Assembly: GCA_029721435.1 (NCBI GenBank)
Contig: CM056583.1
Span: 48,575,120 to 48,639,119, forward strand
Reading direction: 5' to 3'
Source: Gymnothorax reevesii
Taxonomy: Eukaryota; Chordata; Actinopteri; Anguilliformes; Muraenidae
Length of the DNA: 64,000 bases
Below are positions 1 through 12,670 of the stretch, one piece after another. The notes beneath the pieces are model-generated. The model had not been told where the DNA came from, did not search any database, and saw only the letters and a program-made list of their open reading frames with translations. Numbering within the stretch: position 1 is the first letter of the stretch; each line of letters opens with the position of its first letter. Both the position numbers and the translations under genes were made by a program.

Positions 1-653
1 TAATTATTTGCAAATTCCATATTTGGTGCCTGTGACACATTCTACAGCAATTGGGACAGGGCAGTGAAAAGACTGAAAAGGTTGTGGAAGCTTAAAAAAA
101 CAGCAGTGTGGAACATTCTCCTGGTAAATAGGTGATTAGGTAAGAGGTGATTCATCCATTATTGGATATAGAATGAGCAGTCATGAAAGGCATAGTCGTT
201 CACCAGCATGATGGCTTAAGGTTGACCACATTTCCCAACGCAGAGTGTCAGTCAGTTTTTAGAACTTTTAGGACAACATATCTGAATGTGCAATTTCATG
301 GACACTATGGGATCTCACCATCAACAGTCCATAATAAGGTGAAAATATTCTCAGAATCCTGAGAAACCGGAGTAATCGCTGTGCTTAAAAGACAAGCCAA
401 GTGTTGCACGAGTGTGACCTGTGAGCCCTCAGATGGAACTGCATTAAGAACTGACTTCCTTTTGTAATGGGCATGACCAAACTGTATTGTAAGTACTTCA
501 GAAGACCTGAGTTAATGAAAGCAGTTTGTTGTGGCATCATCAAATGCAAGTTAAGGCTCTACTAGTTCAAGAGGAAGCCATACATCGACACTGTGCAGAA
601 GCAACTGTAACACCAACACAAAATGGAAAAGAGTGCCATGGTTAAATCTTAAG

Positions 654-673
654 TTTTTTTTTTTTTTTTTTTT
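654..673 (+). repeat. Poly-T run
   Basis: An uninterrupted 20-base T run lies inside the decayed Tc1-like region. Confidence 0.9.
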
Positions 674-1359
674 GGAAATAATGAAAATCGTGTTTTCAGG
701 GTCAAAGAGAGAAGGATATATCTGAGGCTGCAATAGCAAAGTTCGGCAACAGGGAGTGCAGAATGTTGACCAAATTAAGTCCTATACCAGGCAAGAATGA
801 GAACGAATGATAATTTCAAAACTCCAACAATTGGTGGCCTCATTTCCAAAATGACAACATTGTGTTATTAGCCATCCGACAGCCAGCTATTACAAACCAA
901 ACGGCTCCTCTGCCCAAGTTAATTAAGACTGCTCATATCCAGTTCAAGTTTGCTCAAAGTTTGTTTGAAATTCTACATTAGATAACCTTAGCATTTCATG
1001 GTATGAAATTTTAAAATTAAATTTTGCTTAAGCCCCTTTCACAATTGGGGTGCAGCTGCTTGCGACAATTTGGTCGCACGATCGGCCAAAAAAAGCGCTC
1101 TCACAATTGATCACAAAAAGCTTTCACAAATGAAACAGGCAACAAGAGCAATTAGAATCTCATACAGTCTTACAACGGTCTTACAATGGTTGCACAACAT
1201 TGCAAGATTTGATGCGAATTGTCGAACAACAGTCTCATAGTCGCATCACAAACGCAAGACTCTTCTCTAGACATCCCTAGCACACTTGCAAATTTGCAAT
1301 GTTGTACAACACTCATATAACTGTCAGTGCGACCTAATGCGACTTCTTTGTTTGCTTAC

Positions 1360-1403
1360 GGTCGCGTCTGATTTTTGAACATGTTCAAAAATCAGACACG
1401 ACC
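1360..1403. repeat. 44-bp near-perfect palindrome
   Basis: Twenty-two bases on each side of the centre 1381/1382 pair with one mismatch (1365/1398). The core is TCTGATTTTTGAAC followed by ATGTTCAAAAATCAGA. There is no loop, so the whole can form a cruciform. It lies within the DNA inserted in the Tc1-like fossil. Confidence 0.9.
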
Positions 1404-1668
1404 AGTTCCGACCGCTAGAGACTCTGCAATGACTGTGATACCTCACAAGACACCCAGCGAGTGCTCGTGCAACACTGCTGAAAAAGTGCTGCTTTACATT
1501 GCAGCTCAATTTGGATGCATTTATTTACTGCAAAATGTAGCAGTAAATAAATACTGCTTATTTAGTAGCACTTAACGGGTGCAAATATTCAGACGTGCTC
1601 ATGATCAGTTTGAATTTGAATTTTTGCTCAAGACTTTGGGTAGTTGAATCCAGTGCGTCACTACTTTT

Positions 1669-1725
1669 GGAATGAAAGCCTGCTCCCACACCAGGCCTTT
1701 CTGGATAAGATTGGGGACCCCAAGG
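1669..1725 (+). mobile_element. Fragment of a hAT-like MITE family (copy of the 39690-39905 family)
   Basis: GGAATGAAAGCCTGCTCCCA followed by CCAGGCCTTTCTGGATAAGA and TTGGGGACCCC parallels the right arm at 39839-39893 (GAATGAAAGTCTGCACCCTC, CCGGCCCTTTCTGGGAAAGA, TTGAGGACCCC). It is only an end fragment. Confidence 0.55.
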
Positions 1726-1910
1726 CAATCTAAAAACATGGAAAAAATCCATATTTGGGCAGAGGAGTTAATTGGCATGTTGTGGAAATTTCATAATGCT
1801 GGTGCATTATAGGGCTAAATGGAGAGGTAACATTAAACAGTGGTGAACATGCACCTGCCCCAACTTTACCGGATCATGCCGGAGACACACATTTCTAAGT
1901 AAGTACCTTT

Positions 1911-2110
1911 TTATGCCCCCGCCTGGAATAAGCAGGGGGCACTATGTCAAGGCAGCTTCTCTTTGTCTGTGTGTCCGTCCGGCCGCGAACTTCTCGTTTC
2001 CACGCAAGAACTAAAGAACACCTCGGCTGATCCATCTAATTTCTAGATGGTGTATGGGAGATGGGAAGAGGAAGGTTCTATCAAAAACCAGCGCCGTGAG
2101 ATATCCAATA
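1911..2110 (+). repeat. Possible dispersed fish repeat
   Basis: The text TATGCCCCCGCCTGGAATAA with GCAGGGGGCACTATGTCA forms a short inverted CCCCCGCC/GGGGGC stem, followed by TGTCCGTCCGGCC. It resembles dispersed fish repeats I have seen, but I cannot name it. No coding signal is present. Confidence 0.3.
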
Positions 2111-2702
2111 TGGCCGCCTTATTTGTACCAATTAAGTGAAGAATGGGATATGATTGATGTCATTTCTTGGTGCCCACAGCACAGTAAGTAGTCTTCTATA
2201 TTCAATATCCTTTTTAAATTTCAACAAAATACTGCTTCCAAGTTTGATTTTATGCCCTAGTCTGTACATAGCGTGTTAGTAAATAGCAACAATTTAAAAT
2301 TAATGTGATAATTCTATCAGTTGTAGGCAGAACAGGCTGCAGAGGTGAGGAACTTGACGATTTGTCAAAATGTTACCTCAAACAGTGAAAGCAGGGCGAA
2401 ATTTTGATAGTCTAAAAAGTCGCACATGTCGTCCCTTGTTCACCCTCAGTATTCTCCATGCTAAAGTAGCAGCCTATTCAATCTTAACCCCAATTAAACA
2501 TACAGGCGGGGGCGTATGCCACGCTCTGCATTGCTCTTGTTCAAGAAATACTAAAGTTGCTCAGTTAAAACATTACCTTTTTTGTCTTCATACTTTTTTT
2601 ATAGTTCAATTTAAAAAGGTTTTGCAAATTCAAGACCCTGGTGCTAAAAATACTGAAATCCCAGGATGTCTATTTTGCAAAAAAGGGTATGAATATATAA
2701 TA

Positions 2703-3045
2703 GGTGGGCGGTATGGTGGTGAATTGGGAAGCACTATACTTCCTCACAGCCAGAGGGCTCAAATCCGGCTGCAGCCTTTCCATGCTTGTTATCCTTGTGT
2801 TTGAGTGCGTTTCCTCCAGGTACTCCAGTTTCCTCCCAAAGTCCGAAGACATGCATTTCACACTAATTGGAGACTAATTAATACCGTTCGTTGTGTGCGT
2901 GAATGCTGTGTGAATGCTGTGTGTGCCCTGCAATGGAACGAGGAGCCGTCCAGGATGGGTCCCTGCCTTTCGCCCATAGTCAGCTGGAATAGGCAGCGGC
3001 TCACCTGCGACTTTAGCGAGGAGAAGTGGTTTAGATAATAGATTC
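2703..3045 (+). repeat. SINE-like dispersed family, copy A
   Basis: It begins GGGCGGTATGGTGGTGAATT and includes CTTCCTCACAGCCAGAGGG, a degraded tRNA B-box-like GGCTCAAATCC, TTTCCTCCAGGTACTCCAGT, CCCAAAGTCCGAAGACATGC, and a 3' part GGGTCCCTGCCTTTCGCCC with AGCTGGAATAGGCAGC. This family is abundant in ray-finned fish. The same 3' end occurs at 36650-36750 and, inverted, at 10462-10800. ORFs across it are spurious. Confidence 0.7.
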
Positions 3046-5837
3046 ATAAAAACTGCCAATTTAAGACCCCAGTGCTAAAAGTACTTGCGCTATGGAAAGT
3101 TCATTTTGAGAAAATCCACTTTGCTATGAAAGAGTACTTAAAACATTAGGCTCTTCAATATCAACTTGCTATTTATATTACTTTTACATTGTCTCATTGC
3201 CTCTAGAATTGAGGTTTAATTTAATTTTATACTTATTGTATTTAAAGTATGCAGCGTGGCAAGGTTTTTTTAAAATTATTGGCAAACACGTTATTTTTAA
3301 TTATTATTTTCATTATGCTTTAGAAGGAATAATAAATAACCAGTGAAGAGGTCTGTATGGAAGCAGCTCCTGCTTCCATTATTTGTGCTTTTGAAAGACA
3401 ATATGAGAGCAACAACACTGTTGGCTGCCCTGTTACTAAAAAAACTTCTGCTGATGTAGCAAATCCGTGTAAAATTTGGGCCTGGTCATTTGTCCATGTC
3501 AGTGGGAGAAACGGGGCCATGCAAAATGGAGGAGGGGTTGAGGGGCAGTACGTTAACTCTCTGCATGCCTGTTCCTTTTTGTGTTACACTGCCTGTCTCT
3601 TGCACATAATCAGAATTACTGGTTATTAAGGAGTGTGGAAAAAACCTCATTACCTCTGCCAGGAGGTATTGTGATCCTTGGCATGTGTGTATTTCTCTGC
3701 AGGATTGCTCAAAAAACTCTTCAATGGATCAGCACAAATTTTATAGTAGGTTTGACAGGATGAAATGGAAGAGGTGATAAAATTTCCTGACCAATCCGGA
3801 TCCAGATCCACATTCCGCAGCTGGTTATAAGTGCTTGTGGATCGAAAACCTGCTGGCGGAGCTCTGTGCTCTCGGAGTGCCCTTGCTCTTCATGTGTTTT
3901 TGAATGACACCAATCCAGTCAGTGATTGCTGATTACCATGTGTTTCTCTTGGCCCAGCCACCAGACCCCAGACCCGGAAGTGACATTTTACACATCTTTC
4001 CCTTGCTTTTGGTAAAATGATGCAGCTAGAATTGTGTACCTCTGCTGACAGGCCTGAAGAAAAACAATACAATGACTGAGTAGGTAAGATGATGCTATGT
4101 AAGTTGTTGAATCATGGAGGTTATACTGAAAATAATGGACAGTTGATGTGAGTGAGGTCAGGGAGGTAAAGATAAAATGCGTTGTTGAATTTGTATAATC
4201 GTCAGAATGCAGAGTATCAAACAAAGTCGGACATTATTTGAAATAAATGTTGTATTTCTCAGTAGGGCATTAGAGCCCTTAAACATGGGAGTTATTTCTC
4301 TATAAGAGCTGCAATTACATTTCATTCAGCCCTTTTTCTGCAAAATATCTGGACCTCATCTAATATTTTTGATTAAAGTTTTGAACATTTCCTCTTGCAG
4401 CACAAGTCAGACTCGTTGCTTTGTCTCATGCTCTTATTTCAAAGGATTTCAAATTACCTTAACTTGTGGAAGTACAACACACTAGACTTTCCGTGCACTT
4501 CTTAAAACCCTGTCTTAACATCTTTTAGTAAGCTTAAGCCCACTCTAAGCTTTTATCCTGGGGTAACAGAATTTATAATTAAAAGGTAAGCACTGGCGCT
4601 TAATTTTCGACAGCACGGTGCTTTGTGCCTGCTCCCCTTGCTACTCGCCTCTCCGGCTCCCCGTCTTGGTGAGAATCCCGGCAAATCGAAGCCCTGCGCT
4701 CGCGGCTGACTCCGTAACCATGGCACCCGTTCCCTCCAGCCAAAACTTATCCGCTTACCTGAGGGAAAGTGCGATCGGAGCTGTGCTGGATATCTCTGTC
4801 GATATGCTTGGCCAGCAGTCAGGGTAGGGTGGGGAGGGGAGGAGTGGAGGAATTGGGCCTCTACATTCTTCAGGCTGCATCTCTTTGCTATGATAGATCA
4901 GCACATATTTTACTGTTATATTTTGTTTGTGGGCCTACTGATGTTGCATTATAATTTGAGGTGGTTTTTGAAGTTCCGTATTAATTAGATAATCTGCAAT
5001 ATGGTCTACATATATTCATTTCATTCACATATCCTAAATTCAGACTTCAGGCTGTTGTGTATGTGTGTATGAACATTGAATAGGGTAGAGAAATCTATAT
5101 TTGATCGCATTTTTTTTGCTCTGCAATGAGACGGCTGAGCTGACAGACCGTATAATGAAAAGGAACTAAATTCTGAGCTGGGCTCACTTTAGTGCTCTGT
5201 TCTACAAATGTCATAGTGCCATAAAATCACATTGATTCTGCTCTCATTTAATCAGCATCGCATTGTAAAAACATTGTTGTTCACTTTGCAATCCATTGAG
5301 ATGAATTCCCACATTATGGCCATCAGGTTACACTACATTTTTTGTGTGACCAAAGGGTGTATATTCGAAATGATAGGAGCGCAAACAAACAAAAGTTTTG
5401 TGTAGCTTGGTGATCAATGAGACACGCCACTTTATGAGTGAGTCTCCGGCTCAGGTCCTTACTCTGCATTGGCTTGTACCTAGAGGGGAAAGTATATCCT
5501 GCTGAATGAGAATAGAAGATTCATGTCCTAGTCCAAGACTCCTCCCTGATGTTGTATGTTTGCATCTCTGTGTGTCCCATCTAATGACATTGCAAGCTAA
5601 TGAAGGAGCGAATGCAAGGAGAAGTGGAAGAAAGAGTGGAGCCCATTATGGTGAAATCCCCTAGGATTCTTGTTGGGGTCTTGCCATGTTGCATCTACAG
5701 AAAGATCCCAGGAAGTCGGGCTCTGTGTCTCGTGTGCGCTGAGCCCTCACACATGCCCGTGGATGTACACATGCACAAGCCTGCATGCACACCTGAGCAT
5801 GGAGACACCCAATTACAGCATATGCCACATATGGACA
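3046..5837. other. Gene-poor intergenic DNA
   Basis: No conserved protein or RNA gene is recognisable. The only coding-like spot is a GC-richer patch at 4600-4840, listed separately. The rest is ordinary AT-rich sequence. Confidence 0.5.
4720..4827 (+). other. Candidate short ORF or first exon with ideal Kozak context
   Basis: In a GC-rich island of about 240 bp, the context GTAACCATGGC opens 35 codons (MAPVPSSQNLSAYLRESAIG at its start) that end at TAG 4825-4827. A possible splice donor GGTAGG overlaps the stop. I recognise no homologue, and the island could be part of an old retroelement leader. Confidence 0.2.
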
Positions 5838-5839
5838 AT

Positions 5840-7499
5840 GGGCCTCATGCCGCAATATTCTCTTAAATTTCGCTTATTTTTTTCTTATTTTTTTGCTTTT
5901 GGAAAAAATAAGAGAAAAACTCTGGATGCACCAAACGCTCTTACCGTCAAAATCTGCTCTTACCCAGGTGTGCTGAATGGTGAATCCCACTTGATCGTAA
6001 ATTAGAAGCCCGTGGCCGATTGTTTTAAATTCGCAGATATGACACCCACTAAACACCATATAATGCCAGGTAACGTGCCGTGTGTAAAGAGCCGACTGCT
6101 TGTGGCAATCTAGGGAGCTTTCACACTGGGTACGATTGTTTTGTACCGTGCCATACAGTGCAATTGTCCCCCCTCCCCTCTACCGCCGCAGGTCAGCCTT
6201 CACGCTAGTAATATCGTGCCATACCTGAGTACACTTGCTTACATGTCGAAATTTCGATACAGCACGTTGCAGTGTGCACCTCGATGGTTTTAAATGGGGA
6301 ACAATTTTAAAAGAAGGCGCCAATATATTTCGGGGGCTTTTATTTTTGAGAAGGGGGTTTAGAATATAAAAAACGAATATTGATATCGCGAATGCATATG
6401 CTGCGCGTGCCCTAGCAACCTGGTGTGTTATCTGAAACTTGGATTACGACGTATAGCATCACAAAAAATTTTACTTATAATACTTATAACTTATAGTAAA
6501 TTTTCTTGACTGGATGCTTTATGTTTTTACGTATCCAAATCTTTATCTGGGTACCCAAACATCAAGGTCAGCCGAAAATGTACTGATTACATTACGATAT
6601 TGGTGGATGTGGCAAACGGAATTCTTTAGCCCATGCGTTTTTGGCCGATTATGCCGTCCACTGCCTCATACCACAAAAATTTATCAATCTCATAACTTGA
6701 GCTGCCAGATGTCCCGCACTTTGAAATATCGCGGCCGCATTTTCTTTAGTCAGTCACAGCACTTATCTATTATTGTGTGATAACCACGCGAATGTAACTA
6801 CTCACAAATTATTCCAAAAATCTCTGAGTTTTCGCATGTAGTATCCAGTAGTGATTGTTTGTTTTTCGTCCGCCTGCATTTCGAGCGAGCATTGCATTTC
6901 TTCGTTTGAATAGAGATATCTTTTTACCGCTACATTTGTTAGAACAAGAGAGACGTAACACATAACAGTAATCTTCTGTGCTTATGTACAGTTGCTTTCA
7001 CATTTGGTACAAGTATGTCTCAGCAAACAGACCCGCGCGATCTCTACAAACCCGCTCTCTGCGCAAGGCCTAGACGGCCAAAGCATCTAACTGTAAGCCA
7101 TTCAGAAGCAGAACGCACGCAAGTATCTAAGGGTTTCTATAGCTTAGTCCTAATTACGATCAACTGGTCAAACTCTTTGGCCCAAGAATTAAATTAAAAA
7201 AATCATTTTAATTTCTCAAAAACATAAAACAATCAAATTGTGATCATATGATGCATTTTTAATGTTTAGGTTTTAAAACGTATGTTTCTGTGCATTGGAC
7301 AAGCAATTTGTGGACAGAGATAAGTTTTCTGTTTTTTCTTATTTCAGTAAGAGCGCTCTCGACCACTCATAAAATTTTCTCTTACTTAAGAGAAGAGCAA
7401 AAATAAGACAACATTGGTGCATCCCAGAATGGGTAAGAACAAAATAAGAAACAAAAATAAGAGTAAATTTGTTCTTATATTGCTTCTTGCATTAGACCT
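5840..7499. mobile_element. 1660-bp TIR element flanked by AT duplications (ISL2EU-like candidate)
   Basis: The left end is GGGCCTCATGCCGCAATATT. The reverse-complemented right end is AGGTCTAATGCAAGAAGCAA, then ATATAAGAAC. Both arms then carry CTCTTATTTTT-type tracts and a shared GGATGCACCAA (left about 5925-5935, right about 7411-7421), so the arms are about 100-150 bp. AT precedes the element (5838-5839) and follows it (7500-7501), as reported for ISL2EU elements. The interior (6110-7000) has no transposase I recognise. It holds two direct TTTCACA..GGTAC blocks (about 6120 and 6994) that may mark a nested insertion. Confidence 0.55.
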
Positions 7500-7501
7500 A
7501 T

Positions 7502-10461
7502 TGACTTGTATGTAAACACACACGTATGCAACATGCTTTCAGACCATAAACAACATTAGAAATAAATGCTACATGTTAACTCACGCGGTACGAAAGCAGA
7601 CAGATGCTCTTGATGTTCTACCAAACTCATGATATACTGGTTTATACTGAGATGTCAAATGGTAAAATAACAATTTGTAAAAAACATTTCTAATTGATAG
7701 TTTTTTAAAGAGTGGGAGGGGAAAATTTTTCTACATTTGAAGTTTCTATTTAATTTGAATATATTTAGCTCCCCATTTTTCCTTTCCATCTGGAATACTC
7801 CATTGCATCCACAAGTGGCACTTATCTGTACTCACCACGACTGTCATAATGACTGACAGGCTTAGCTGGTGAGCTGTAGGTTTTAGTCATCCCTGGGCAC
7901 TGGCACGGTCCAATTATCTTTTACTCTGTGGGGCTGCTGGTCAGTCAACCCCTATATGGTCCAGGTTTGATACCACATCACAGTATTTATTTGGCAAATG
8001 CTTCCATCCAAAGAAGTATGCAAAGCATGATGCTCATCTCCAGATTGCAACTGGACCAATGACAGCGACAGTTACTGTGTAATAAAAGTCTGATGTTTAT
8101 TTTCCTGGCCTGTAAATACTCCTCTCTCAGTCAAAACAGAATTTTGTCCAGCCGACCCATAGAGTGTGGGGCTTCTGCCGACATGGCTGCTGTTTTGGTT
8201 CATTTTGAGTTTTCACTCCAAGGTCTTGACAAAAGCGGGACACTTCTCTTCGCTGGGTCATGATTAAACTCTTCAGTAGTCTTTATAACCTACAATGAAC
8301 TGTACTCCATCCTCACCTTATTTCCACTGCGCTATTCTGATTGCCTCTAATAGCATTTATGATGTGACTTCTCAAAGCCACTCTTTTCACGATTAAGGAC
8401 TAATAGGACGATATTTAACTAGATGAATCCAAGGACGGCATGAAGGAAAATATCCGTGATAAATGAGTGTTTGGTAATTCTTTGTTTTATAAATCTGGAT
8501 GGGGATGAGGGAAGTCTCATGCTGAATGAATAGTCCACTGTATTGTTATTGATTGACTGCACTGAAAAAGTAATAAAAAATGAATTGACTGCAACATAGC
8601 TTTGTGTCAAAGGTTGACTAATGATATCAAAAGTGATATCAAAGCCAAGTGCCTTTGCGGCTTTCCTGGAGAATTGTGTCCCTGGCTCAGTATTAAAGGT
8701 CTGGGAGAGCGTCACCTGCATTCTTTAAGTCCATTAATCGGTGGCCCTACAAAAGCTTTTCTTTCCTTTCAGTTAACTGTACTGTGACTGGACACAGCAT
8801 GAATTGTTTACTCGGGATTGGAGCAATTCATCCAATCGATTGCAGCAGGGGATGAGGGGCGGGGGGTGAGGGTGGGTGTCATGGTCGAGGGTCTGAGATG
8901 GTCTGGCTTCTTGAGTCGTCACAAGTGCTGTGAGTTGGTGACCTGCGGAGGAGTAGTGTCTGTTTGTGTGGTATGTGTTGTATACAGATGTGTGTGCAAG
9001 TCTTGTGTGTCTGTGCCTGAGTGTATTGTGTGTGTGTGTGTGTGTGTGTGTGTTTGTGGTATGTCCGTAAATATGTGTATGTATGTGTTTGTATGTCGTG
9101 TCTGCATGCCTATGCATATGTGCGTCTGTCCGTCCGTCTCCACAGGCACGTATCTTTTTCTCTTTCTGCATGTGTGTTTCTGTGGTGTGTGCTGTGTGCG
9201 TACATTTGCATTGCCTGAGTTGTGTGTAAGTATCTGGGAGTGTGTTGTGGGTATGGGTTTGTATGTATTAATAAACACAGTGATACATAGGGGCAATTGG
9301 GAATTTTTCAAGGCCCTTCAGACACTGGATTAGCCACCAACAGAGGAGCGATATGAGAGTGAGAAAGACTGTATGCATGCATGCCTGTGTGTGTGTGTGC
9401 GCATGTCTGTGGGAGCTGTGTGCATGTGTGCGAGTGCGGCAGGAGTCAGTGGGGAATACTTTAAGGACCCTTAAGACTACGAGGTGAAACCCTGCTGTGC
9501 ACTCGGGAGAGCATGGAGAACAGAGATGCCTAATGACAGATAAGCATTCACAGGCCAGCTCACGCATAAAGCTGGCTTTTGATTGAGATTCCCAGCTTCT
9601 CTCCAATTCTGAAGGGACTAGCTACCACTTCCATGAGCTAAAATGATTCGGTGTGTATCTTTAGCTAATAGCTTTGTAAATTGTATTTCAAGGAGGTAGG
9701 GAGATTTGTTCTGGGTGACACTATTACAGAAGATGAAGAAGCTTAGATTTGTATTCAGAGAGAGGGCCTCTAACATGGTTTGGCACCTCTGGGAAAATAC
9801 TGAATGGTGTATCTGCCATAATGGAGACAAATTGTATGTCGACCATAGATTGGACAAATGTTTTGTTTTTGTCTGTTTGTTTTATTTATTTCAAATAAAT
9901 GAATTTGAAATAATCTACAACATTGTATTTCACTAAGCAGAAAGGTCTGCAATAAACTGTCTCATCTTTCATATGTTAAATATTGCAAGAGAAGTTTTAA
10001 ATGTAACCTCTTCCGCTCGTGTCTTGCCATCAGAGGGATTTTGGTACTGATCTCACTTCGCCTTAAAGTGCATTACCTCTCCCAACAAGTACCCATTTAA
10101 GGCCTCTAATTAACAACTGAGGGTTAATATGTCCAGTTGCGAGGATCAATCCGTATCCATTTCCCCTCAGCTTGCATTACTGTTCATTGCAAAAATTATT
10201 AAGCATTTTCCTTTCCACATTAATGGTAATATAAAGCATCAATATCTTATAAAGCCTCTGAATTCCTGTAGCTCAGAAAAATGGCATTTTTCCCCCCCTG
10301 CTATCACGTCTGATTGGTTTGATACGCATAGAAAACAGTTCTAAAAATGCGGTTTTGTCGACTCAGGTCCGCGTGTTAAGTTTGCTAATGTAAAATAATC
10401 CGTCTGAAAGCAGTGACATTACCATAATGCAGGCTAACACCTGTTTATGAGTAAGAATCCG
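7502..10461. other. Gene-poor intergenic DNA with TG-rich tract
   Basis: No gene is recognisable. From 8940 to 9440 the + strand is rich in TGTG and includes the pure (TG)n microsatellite at 9027-9053. Long ORFs on both strands there are low-complexity artefacts. Confidence 0.5.
9027..9053 (+). repeat. (TG)n microsatellite
   Basis: This is a dinucleotide run within a wider TG-rich, purine-poor region. Confidence 0.9.
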
Positions 10462-10800
10462 ATCTATCCATCCCATCCATTCAATCTATCCTGCTTCTTC
10501 CTCACTAGGGTCACGGGGGAGCTGTAGCCTATCCCAGCTGACAGCGAAAGGAGGGAACCACACTGGACAGCTTGCCAATCCATCGTAGGCCACACGCATC
10601 ATTCGCACACCGTTCACTGTCACACTCATACCAATGGGCAGTTTAGCATCTCCAATTAGCCTGGCATACATTTCTTTGGACTGAGGGTGGAAACAGGAGT
10701 ACCCAGAGGAAACCCACATGAACCCAGGGAGAACATGCAAACTCCAAACAGAAAGGCGGCAGGCTGGATTCAAACCCACAACCTTCTTGCTGTGAGGCAG
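10462..10800 (-). repeat. SINE-like dispersed family, copy B (minus strand)
   Basis: Read on the minus strand it gives GCTGCCTCACAGCAAGAAGG, a B-box-like GGTTTGAATCC, TTTGCATGTTCTCCCTGGG, TTTCCTCTGGGTACTCCTGT, CAGCTGGGATAGGCTACAGC, CCGTGACCCTAGTGAGGAAG and a GGATGG-type tail. The 97-residue minus ORF here is a by-product of the repeat. Confidence 0.75.
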
Positions 10801-10806
10801 CAGATC

Positions 10807-12667
10807 TAATTAAATGGATTTACATTAAAACCCTTTGAGTAACTGTAAAAATTAGAAGTTTGGCCAGGTAGAGGTTCTACTGGGAAGGTCAAGGGGTCAA
10901 CAATGTCTTCTCTGCACACAAGGGATGTTCACAGATGGTTTGACATGAATCCCAATATTCCATGGTGCTATTTAGCTAGCTAGAAAACTAATTAACTGGC
11001 TGCTGAGACTAACTATTACTTTATTCTCACTCTAGTGTTAGAGTAGATTTTTAAAAATATGCTGCCGCTTTATTATTTCTAGTCTGATCATTTAGCTTTC
11101 TAAAGACAGTTGGTGACTGTGTGCGGGTTCCTAGCTAGCACTCAGTTTTGGACGAATTAGACTGAATTAGACATATATATACAAAAATCTGTTAAATGAT
11201 GTGAGAGATATCTCAGTTTCTCTTATTAATTTGGAATAGATCTAGCAATGATAAATTTGGGCTCTGAAAAATTCTATGCTCTCAAACGGTTGTTTATGTT
11301 GGAACTAGCTGGGATGTTAAGTTACATGGAAACCAAGCTAGCTAGCTGCAAGCATTTCTAGGTCTATGATTTGTTTTGCTATTACTGTGTGGTTGTTGAC
11401 AGCTCCTCAGACCGTAGATAGATTACTTGCTAGCTTGGAATCTACCTGGTAATAATGACACTAACGTCAGCTGATTGTACTTACGTGCGTGCAATTAAAT
11501 AATAAATTGAGGAGTTTTATCAATTGCTCTTCATTGTTGGGTTTCATGGTGAATGTCATTAACATTTGCCAGAGTTGCTAAATTGCATTATTTTTTTTTG
11601 GAGACGGTTGGCCTGCTAATCTGCTGTGCAAGATCTTGGGGAGCTATTTTATATTGAACTATTTAATTTACTTAAAGCATAGACTCAGAGTCAAATATTT
11701 TATGAAACTGTTTCATCTCTTATACCTAGACTGATGTGATACCCTCATATTCTGCCTATATATTGCTGCCAGTGGGTGCATTAATACGTGCAACGGGATT
11801 TGATCAGGTGCATATATTGCAAATGAGTGGGCTGGGGGAGTACAAAAATAATTCTGGTCTCTGGCCCATCATCAGATGATGTTTCCAGTGATCATACTGC
11901 TTGTATGTGCACATCATGCTAGTATTTGCCATTTACCAACATTTTCATTGACTATTTCACATTTTATGAAGATGTGTATGGACTTAAATGAGAGTCAGAC
12001 AAGTTTAAGAAACAATTCTTCATTAAAAAAAAAACTAACTGCAAAGGTGTAATGATGGGAAGCTGTCAATGAAGGGGAGCTTTCGCATCCTCAAATCGCC
12101 ATTTCCAATGTCTTTGAATGGCTTCAACTTCTCTGGGCTAGGAGGTATCGGCAATAAACTATATAATAGTCTTTTGGAAGAAATGGATGGCATGTGCCCT
12201 GTTAACAGCAACAAGTCCAAAAGCTGTGCTCTGTCAGGGTATGGGGTTTTGTGAGTACCCTTGGAAAGGTTAACTTACATTTCTGCTGAGTTGACCTGCC
12301 TGCATTGCTGACTTGTCCCCAAGAAAGAATGTGTGGTGCATTTTGAGATGCAAATTGGGACAACAAAGAACCTGAGCTGATTCACACCTTATGATTTGTT
12401 CATCGGATAAATACGGCAGAATTAAACCAGAAACACTTTATCAACCGGTGTCTTCAGTAGTGTTGCAAAAATGGACGGCAGCACCAGAAAGTGGTAAATA
12501 CTTTACCGTCCCAAATGTTTTCTTTCTCTGTTGTTGCAAGAATCAAAATTTAAACATGTTTATTTGAAAGTACAATAAAATAAATGTGGAAAAAAATTAG
12601 GTGCTGTTGAGTTGTTTCTATCTCAAACATAGTTTATAAATCACTGCTTGCAGTGTTAATTTAAACT
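10807..12667. other. Gene-poor intergenic DNA with GCTAGC-rich cluster
   Basis: No gene is seen. GCTAGC/AGCTAGCT motifs cluster at about 10975-11450, resembling in composition the clusters at 50930-51190 and 60240-61950. Confidence 0.45.
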
Positions 12668-12670
12668 TTA

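Larger units (their letters stand above)
1..1905 (+). mobile_element. Decayed Tc1-like transposon, interrupted by later insertions
   Basis: Several stretches match my memory of an abundant fish Tc1-like element: GAAAGGCATAGTCGTTCACC at about 184, CTCACCATCAACAGTCCATA at about 314, GAGAAACCGGAGTAATC at about 360, then TGTGAGCCCTCAGATGG, ATGCAAGTTAAGGCTCTACT and, at about 836, GGCCTCATTTCCAAAATGAC. The 3' part (AAACAGTGGTGAACATGCAC and CCCCAACTTTACC) appears only near 1833-1870. So roughly 865-1820 looks like inserted DNA. Stops and frameshifts fill the transposase region. The 5' end is outside the window. Confidence 0.5.

Noticed and set aside
2370..2804. 144-codon + ORF
   Set aside because: It has no bias or motif, and its end runs into the SINE-like repeat copy A.
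8818..9333. 171-codon + ORF and matching minus ORFs
   Set aside because: They come from a TG-rich low-complexity tract read in several frames; the peptides are Cys/Val or His/Thr repeats with no domain.
10486..10779. 97-codon minus ORF
   Set aside because: It lies fully within SINE-like copy B, so the reading frame is incidental.
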